DNA from: Lachnospiraceae bacterium
GTDB taxonomy: Bacteria; Bacillota; Clostridia; Lachnospirales; Lachnospiraceae
Length of the DNA stretch: 9,537 bases
NCBI GenBank assembly: GCA_004557975.1
Contig: SFEV01000082.1
Span: forward strand, 1 to 9,537
Direction: 5' to 3'
The notes under the pieces are model-generated. The model did no database searches and was not told the origin of the DNA. It saw nothing but the letters and a program-made list of their open reading frames with translations. Positions 4,579 to 9,537 of the stretch are shown piece by piece. The first letter of the stretch is position 1. Every line of letters begins with the position of its first letter. The translations under genes were made by a program, and so were the position numbers.

Positions 4579-7500
4579 TTACTCTGCAATCAGAATCAGA
4601 TCATCCTGCACGTCGGACAGCGGAGCAGCTTCTCCGTCGTCTGCAGCCGCATCGGATGTCCCGGATTCCTCAGCTGTCGGTTCTGCCGTGTCGACATCAT
4701 CCGTACTTTCTTCTGCACTTTCATCCGTACCTTCAGACACTGCAGCACTGTTCGCTTCTGCAGGTGATTCTTCCAGGTTTTCCAGATCAGCGTCGTCAAT
4801 TTCCGGTATTTCAGACGTCTCATCCGCTTCTGATGTCACTTCTGATATTTCCGTCTCAGAAGCTTCACCGGCTGCTTCCGTCTCCGGCATGTCTGCCATC
4901 TCTGTATCAGCTGCTTCAGCCACCTGTTCTTCAGCAAACAGGTCGATCTCAAGGGATTCATATGCAGCATCATACGCTGCCAGTTCTTCATATTTCGTCA
5001 GAGTAATTGTGGTATCCGCAGCAGACATGTTCTGCTCGTTCACCCTGATTACATATCTCACGCCAGCTTCCAGATACCATATCTGATTCAATCCTGTCTC
5101 CTCATCGGAATATGACCAGTCATATTGCTGGTAATTTTCATAAAGCGCAGCATACAGCGCATAGCCCGATCCATCCGGTGAACTCAGCTTATAACTTCCT
5201 CCCTCCTGCGGAGTGACGCTGAAGTATACATACGGTGATTCCTCAGTCACATGAACTACAGTTTCTGTACCCAGCGTAAGCTGCGGCGCATTGTCCATGA
5301 CACTGCGTTCCTCCAGTGTCGGAAGGTTGTTGAGAGTATAACGATAACTGCGCAGACGATCATACATCTCATACAAAGCCTGTGCATCCTGGGAACTGTT
5401 ATTCAGTGCCTGTGCCTCAGAAAGAAGGCTGCTGACTTCTGAATACATTTCATCCGTGCTCTTCAGGCGCTCATCTCTGAGTCCCTGAACTGTAACGATT
5501 TCATCAGCAATCTGGCTTCTGAGATACTCAACTACCGAACCGCTGCCTACTCCTTCTCCGCCGTCTGAAATCCAGAATTCCACTTCATTCACAACTGAGA
5601 GAGCTCCCGTAACAGAATTATAATCGCATACATGCCAGAGAATACCCTGTTTTCCTTTCGGTATATAAACAGTAGTCACCGGATCCGGACTGTCACCTTC
5701 ATAAATCTGGACAAATGCGTTGGATTTATCCGACATTTCCGAAGAGAATCCGTCTGACTGGTTTGAATAATCATAGACGTAATAGCTGTATATTCCATTC
5801 ATCTTTACATAGATGGTCGTTGTTTCCGGACCTACCCAGTCAACATCATCGTGATCCAATCCGTCATACAACAGAGCATCGTAATCGTAGTTGCGGTCAG
5901 CAAACCACGTGTGGAATCTTCCGCTTCCGTCGCCTGCCGGTCCTACAAGATGGGAATCCAGGTCACTTGGTGCACCCGACGCTTCATCGCCCCAGTTCAG
6001 AACAAACCGCATTGCTCCCGGATCAAGAGTTCTCGTTACTGTAATATCCAGATATGATACCTGGCCTGCAATTACCGTCGTATAATCTGATGTAGCCGTA
6101 ACAGCTTCTGTATTACCCGGAGCATTCAGTACCTGAACGGTGTATACTCCTGCCGGAAGATCATCGAACCTGTAGTATCCCTCTGCGGATGCTTCCACAG
6201 TTATCGTCCGGAGAGCCGCACCGGAAACATTGTTCTGTCCTCTTCTCACTTTAACAATAACGGAATACGTAACCGGTGCTCCGTAATATGCATCATATAC
6301 GTTACCGGAAATAGAGCCGTTGCCCTGTGCATCTGCCGGAACCATAAAGATCGTTCCGTTGCTGTACTCTGCACCACTGACACTTGTCACTGTAACCGTC
6401 TGTACATTCGTTCCGAATCCGTTCATCACTGCAACGAGATAATAGTTTCCTATGGGAACGTTTTTCAGAGAATAAGATCCGTCACTGCCTGTAACACCGG
6501 ATGCAGCAGCCGAACCCAGGTAGCTTTCAATAGCGTTCACGTTGATAGAAGAACTGTATTTTATCAGATATACACTTACACCTGCCAGATCTGCTTCCTC
6601 AACTGCATTTTCAATTTTTCCTGAAACAGTCACCGTTGTACCGCCGTTATCGATATTATCAGCCACAACGGTTTCCATATCGTTTGTCACCGTATTTGTT
6701 ACTGTAACGCTTCCAAGTCCGCTTACGTTCGGAATATTTGCATTATCTGTCACTGTAGCAGTGGTACGTTCAGCACCGGCTTGCAGCGTCAGATTCACCC
6801 TTGATTCCGCCGTCAGACTCAGGTTCTTATCTGTGACAATGTTACTGCCGGCCGCATTAGCAGTGGCCGTTACCGGAATTCTGCTGTTATTCTCGCCCGT
6901 AATGGAAATATTAGAAGGCGCATTCAGCGTCAATCCTGACAGACTTCCATTATTTTCAAGCAGCAAACTGGCATTGTGACTGTCCAAAGTAACCGCTGCA
7001 GAAGCGTTCGCCGAAATTGTGAGATGGCCTGCTATTCTCTGGTAGCTGGAATCAAGCGGCCGGTATATGATTGAGTTTCCGGACGCCTTCTCAATGTACG
7101 TGTTGCCTGAAATCGCCTGAATTACAATCTGTCTGAAGTTTGCCTCATTGACAACCTCTCCGTTCGGCACGTTTACCACCAGAGTTATGCCCGGATAATT
7201 TCCTGCCGGAACTGTAAATACAGCATTTGCATCAGAACGGATTGTCACCTGAGAAGCACCTGCTGCGACTGCTCCTGCCAGCGCATTACCCACCTGATCC
7301 GGTGTGGAGGCAACTGCCTCTACCGTCACTTTGCACACAGCGCTCACGCCGCTGCCGTCTGCTGCCGTAACAACAATGTCAGCCGTGCCCACACCGACAC
7401 CTGTCACAACACCGTTGCCGTCAACTGCGGCCACAGCGGGATTGCTGCTTAACCATGTGACAGCTCTGTTATTTGCATCCTCAGGCAGAACAGATGCCGT

Positions 7501-8088
7501 CAGTGATTGTGTCGTGCCCAGCGCCACGCTGACTGCTGTCTTGTCAAGTGCAACCGCTGTTGCCTTCTGTACTACGGTGACTGTACAGGTGTACTTCTTT
7601 CCATTTTTACCCTTGATAGTCAATTTTGCCTTGCCGCGCTTTTTCGCTGTGATCTTTCCGCTCTTGCTGATCGTGGCAACCGACTTTTTGCTGCTTGACA
7701 CAGATTTGATCTTTGTGCCGTAGAGCTTAATGGTTTTGCTTTTTCCTGCGTCGAGCGTCACCTTCTTCTGGCTCAGACCATCGCTCTTGACTGTCACTTT
7801 ACAGGTATACGTTTTCTTTCCAATCTTTGCCTTGATCGTGGCTTTTCCGGCGCTTACACCGGTAACTTTACCGGTCTTGCTGACCTTTGCCACATTTTTA
7901 TTACTGCTGGACCACTTTACTTTTTTTGTGGTTCCTTCTACTTTAAGCGTCACCGACTGCTTCACGTATACGGTTGCAGTCTTTTTGTTCAGCTTTACCT
8001 TCGATGCTGCCGACGCAGAAACCGCCATGCCCAGAGTGAGCACAACAGCAAACAGCAGAAGAAGCAGTTTTTTGCCTGCCTTTTTCAT
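4579..8088 (-). CDS. Large exported BIG2 / beta-rich / DUF2135-like protein with acidic tail
   Basis: The 1169-residue product has a signal peptide (MKKAGKK, hydrophobic run, likely cut after SASA near residue 27). Three BIG2 Ig-like units follow (about 29-101, 105-174, 177-258), with the typical WSSSNKNVAKVSKTGKVTGV pattern. Residues 265-480 are beta-rich and resemble a solenoid. Two carboxypeptidase-regulatory-like units follow (about 484-583 and 591-685; GSYSLKNVPIGNYYLVAV, YYRFDDLPAGVYTVQV). Next comes a DUF2135/YfaP-like unit (693-842; RFVLNWG, PSDLDSHLVGP), a helical linker (851-925), a beta-sandwich resembling pre-peptidase C-terminal domains (935-1032), and a tail of 137 residues (1033-1169) with 49 Asp/Glu and no Lys or Arg. 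No sortase motif or membrane anchor is present. The ATG at 8086-8088 follows GAGGTG by 5 nt; the GTG at 8092-8094 overlaps that site. Function is unknown; a surface scaffold or binding protein is likely. Confidence 0.9.
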   Translation of the reverse strand: MKKAGKKLLLLLFAVVLTLGMAVSASAASKVKLNKKTATVYVKQSVTLKVEGTTKKVKWSSSNKNVAKVSKTGKVTGVSAGKATIKAKIGKKTYTCKVTVKSDGLSQKKVTLDAGKSKTIKLYGTKIKSVSSSKKSVATISKSGKITAKKRGKAKLTIKGKNGKKYTCTVTVVQKATAVALDKTAVSVALGTTQSLTASVLPEDANNRAVTWLSSNPAVAAVDGNGVVTGVGVGTADIVVTAADGSGVSAVCKVTVEAVASTPDQVGNALAGAVAAGASQVTIRSDANAVFTVPAGNYPGITLVVNVPNGEVVNEANFRQIVIQAISGNTYIEKASGNSIIYRPLDSSYQRIAGHLTISANASAAVTLDSHNASLLLENNGSLSGLTLNAPSNISITGENNSRIPVTATANAAGSNIVTDKNLSLTAESRVNLTLQAGAERTTATVTDNANIPNVSGLGSVTVTNTVTNDMETVVADNIDNGGTTVTVSGKIENAVEEADLAGVSVYLIKYSSSINVNAIESYLGSAAASGVTGSDGSYSLKNVPIGNYYLVAVMNGFGTNVQTVTVTSVSGAEYSNGTIFMVPADAQGNGSISGNVYDAYYGAPVTYSVIVKVRRGQNNVSGAALRTITVEASAEGYYRFDDLPAGVYTVQVLNAPGNTEAVTATSDYTTVIAGQVSYLDITVTRTLDPGAMRFVLNWGDEASGAPSDLDSHLVGPAGDGSGRFHTWFADRNYDYDALLYDGLDHDDVDWVGPETTTIYVKMNGIYSYYVYDYSNQSDGFSSEMSDKSNAFVQIYEGDSPDPVTTVYIPKGKQGILWHVCDYNSVTGALSVVNEVEFWISDGGEGVGSGSVVEYLRSQIADEIVTVQGLRDERLKSTDEMYSEVSSLLSEAQALNNSSQDAQALYEMYDRLRSYRYTLNNLPTLEERSVMDNAPQLTLGTETVVHVTEESPYVYFSVTPQEGGSYKLSSPDGSGYALYAALYENYQQYDWSYSDEETGLNQIWYLEAGVRYVIRVNEQNMSAADTTITLTKYEELAAYDAAYESLEIDLFAEEQVAEAADTEMADMPETEAAGEASETEISEVTSEADETSEIPEIDDADLENLEESPAEANSAAVSEGTDESAEESTDDVDTAEPTAEESGTSDAAADDGEAAPLSDVQDDLILIAE

Positions 8089-8093
8089 AAACA

Positions 8094-8099
8094 CACCTC
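8094..8099 (-). promoter_or_regulatory. Ribosome-binding site of the BIG2/DUF2135-like gene
   Basis: GAGGTG on the minus strand, 5 nt before the ATG at 8086-8088. It decides against the alternative in-frame GTG at 8092-8094, which lies within the site. No convincing -35/-10 pair is visible between this site and the upstream terminator; only a weak TAAGAT (8114-8119) could serve as a -10. Confidence 0.7.
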
Positions 8100-8134
8100 T
8101 ATACTTTCAACCGATCTTAGCTCTGTTCATTTTT

Positions 8135-8166
8135 AAAAAACCGCCCCTGCACTCGCAGAGGCGGTT
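8135..8166 (-). terminator. Rho-independent terminator of the edge Fn3 gene
   Basis: On the minus strand AACCGCCTCTGC (8155-8166) pairs with GCAGGGGCGGTT (8139-8150) through one T-G wobble, around a 4-nt loop, and the 3' arm runs into TTTTTT (8135-8140). It starts 15 bases past the TAA at 8181. This is a classic A-stem-U arrangement and separates the edge gene from the BIG2/DUF2135-like gene. Confidence 0.93.
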
Positions 8167-8180
8167 CTGGATGTTACTGA

Positions 8181-9537
8181 TTATTTAACTTTCTTTGATT
8201 TTGCTGCGGAGAGTGCTGAGAATACATCTGCTCCTGCTGCATTTGCCGTGCAGGCCTTAACCTTGAAATAATACTTCTTGCCGGATGTAAGTCCTGTTAC
8301 AGACAGTTTTGTCTTTGTTGTGATACCAGCAAATGTGTATCCGCTGTTCTTCTTTGTGGAGTAGTATACATAGTACTTGGAAGCACCTGTTACCTTCTTC
8401 CATGAAACAGTAGCTTTAGCCTTGCCAGCTGTAACTTTGCTGATGGTCGGTTTCTTCAGAGATACACTGTTCAGAACTACGCTTGCCGGTTTGCCAAATG
8501 CACCTGTGGAAATGTCTTCATACTCATCTCCCCACTCATCAATCTTTTTACCATTCGATGCATACGCACGTACATAATAATAGTAACGTACGCCCAGTGC
8601 CGGAGCATCCTGAATATCTTCCATCACAATTGTATCCGGGAGATATTCTCCTGTACGAGGATTAAATTCGCCATTCTTCTTAACCGGATAACCCTGATAC
8701 GTATCAACAATACTTGTTACAGTTGCCGGAATCTCTGTTGTATATATCGGTTCTTTCTCCCATTCATAATAAGTTCCGAGAGCATCTGTTGTTGCAGTGC
8801 CTGCCGTTTTCAGAATCTTTACACCGTCATCATAGTCATATGCTGCATTGTAGGTATCACGATCCGCATTATACCTTCCGAGTGTTCTGGTACGATATAC
8901 TTTATAATATGCTGCACCCGGTACCGGAGCCCAGGACACAGTTACACCTGTAAGATCTGCTGTCGGCTCTGCAGTAATACCACTTGTGGTTGCAACTTTA
9001 ATACTGGAAGTTTCGATTTCGTAATCATCGTAAACATACTCAATCACATTTCCCTTATACACATACAATTTGTATTCCGGTCTCCATGTATCACTCTCTG
9101 TTGCTGCCGGGAATGTATAGGATGTAGTTGTACCCGGAAGAGTATTCACTTCAACATAATCCCACTTTCCATCAGCTTTTTTACCATACTGCTCAATCTT
9201 ATAACCTTCAGCGCCTACGATCTTGTCCCACTTCAGAGTTACACTTCCGTCTTTGTTGTAAATTTCCTTTACACCTGTAAACTTTAAACCAAGTGTTGCA
9301 GAATCATATCCGTCCACACTGAGTACAGACGTAGTCTTTCCATTCTTTTTCACATTTTTGTATGCAACAACCTTATAAGTATAAGTCTGACCTGCAGACA
9401 AATTCTTGTCGGTAAAGGAAATGGTAGAAGCCTTTTTAATTGTCTTTACCAGCTTGTAATTACTGAAACTGTCAGAGTAACCGTCTTTCGTCTCACCATA
9501 AGTTGATCCTACCTGACGATAAACTTTGTAGCCTGTC
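8181..9537 (-). CDS. Fn3-repeat protein, C-terminal 451 residues (5' end off window)
   Basis: The reading frame is open to the right edge, with the first full codon at 9534-9536 (TGYKVYRQVG...); the true start and any signal peptide lie outside. A TTG at 9399-9401 falls within a conserved Fn3 unit and is not the start. The visible part holds the end of one Fn3-like unit and three complete ones, and aligns with residues 264 to 684 of the product of 2230-4284. Shared blocks include NKDGSVTLKW, VGAEG, TADLTGVT.SW, VPGAAYYKV, LGRYNAD, RYYYYV.AY.SNGKKID, FGKPAS and LTSGKKYYFK.KAC. The insertion after LGRYNAD is about 96 residues here against 73 in the paralog, with anchors YT.EI and VDTY retained. 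No LPXTG or membrane tail is seen. Role unknown; a secreted surface protein is likely by comparison with its paralog. Confidence 0.88.
   Translation of the reverse strand, partial: TGYKVYRQVGSTYGETKDGYSDSFSNYKLVKTIKKASTISFTDKNLSAGQTYTYKVVAYKNVKKNGKTTSVLSVDGYDSATLGLKFTGVKEIYNKDGSVTLKWDKIVGAEGYKIEQYGKKADGKWDYVEVNTLPGTTTSYTFPAATESDTWRPEYKLYVYKGNVIEYVYDDYEIETSSIKVATTSGITAEPTADLTGVTVSWAPVPGAAYYKVYRTRTLGRYNADRDTYNAAYDYDDGVKILKTAGTATTDALGTYYEWEKEPIYTTEIPATVTSIVDTYQGYPVKKNGEFNPRTGEYLPDTIVMEDIQDAPALGVRYYYYVRAYASNGKKIDEWGDEYEDISTGAFGKPASVVLNSVSLKKPTISKVTAGKAKATVSWKKVTGASKYYVYYSTKKNSGYTFAGITTKTKLSVTGLTSGKKYYFKVKACTANAAGADVFSALSAAKSKKVK

Noticed and set aside
4271..5086. 271-codon Ser/Ala-rich plus-strand frame
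   Set aside because: Its Ser/Ala-rich part is the complement of the repetitive Asp/Glu/Ser codons of the acidic tail, and it starts antisense to a signal peptide.
6542..8188. Several plus-strand frames of 139 to 152 codons rich in Val, Thr, Ser, Leu and Phe
   Set aside because: Shadows of Lys/Thr/Val-rich beta repeats on the other strand; hydrophobic look comes from reverse-complemented Lys codons, not from membrane segments.
1..9537. CRISPR arrays, tRNA/rRNA genes, insertion sequences, phage or attachment sites
   Set aside because: No regularly spaced repeats, cloverleaf, transposase-like product or terminal inverted repeats were seen on either strand; the repeats present are protein-domain repeats.

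Overview
The window comes from a Gram-positive Clostridia-type genome, most likely a Lachnospiraceae gut bacterium. The S10 and L3 proteins read like those of that family, the Shine-Dalgarno sequences are strong AGGAGG types, the promoters are sigma-A-like, and the secreted proteins carry Ig-like BIG2 and Fn3 repeats with Lys-rich signal peptides. The family is inferred from protein appearance only; no search was run. Every gene I accept lies on the minus strand, so transcription runs from the right edge to the left.

Right part (9537 to 2230): three genes for large exported proteins. At the edge is a truncated Fn3-repeat protein (8181-9537) ending in a textbook terminator. Next is a 1169-residue BIG2 / beta-rich / DUF2135-like protein with a very basic N-terminus and a very acidic C-terminus (4579-8088), also followed by a strong hairpin terminator. 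The third is a 684-residue protein with about six Fn3-like repeats (2230-4284), behind its own promoter (TTGAAA-16-TATAAT), and clearly paralogous to the edge gene. None has an LPXTG sortase signal or a visible membrane anchor, so they are probably released or held noncovalently at the surface.

Central non-coding part (1799-2229): about 430 bases hold the end of the surface cluster and the start of the S10 operon. A near-consensus promoter (TTGCAT-17-TATAAT) has its -35 and spacer buried in a 30-bp palindrome. It drives a leader of about 220 nt with a two-segment long-range helix, inner hairpins, a separate GC-rich hairpin, and a sequence next to the rpsJ ribosome-binding site that could compete with the helix.

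Left part (1798 to 1): the head of the S10 ribosomal-protein operon, rpsJ (S10), rplC (L3), rplD (L4) and the first 23 codons of rplW (L23). The rpsJ-rplC gap is unusually long (126 bases) and shows nested complementary segments, so a second cis-acting RNA element is possible. The ribosomal genes are ordinary. The points of interest are the two untranslated RNA regions, the promoter palindromes, and the surface-protein paralogs placed directly upstream of a core ribosomal operon.
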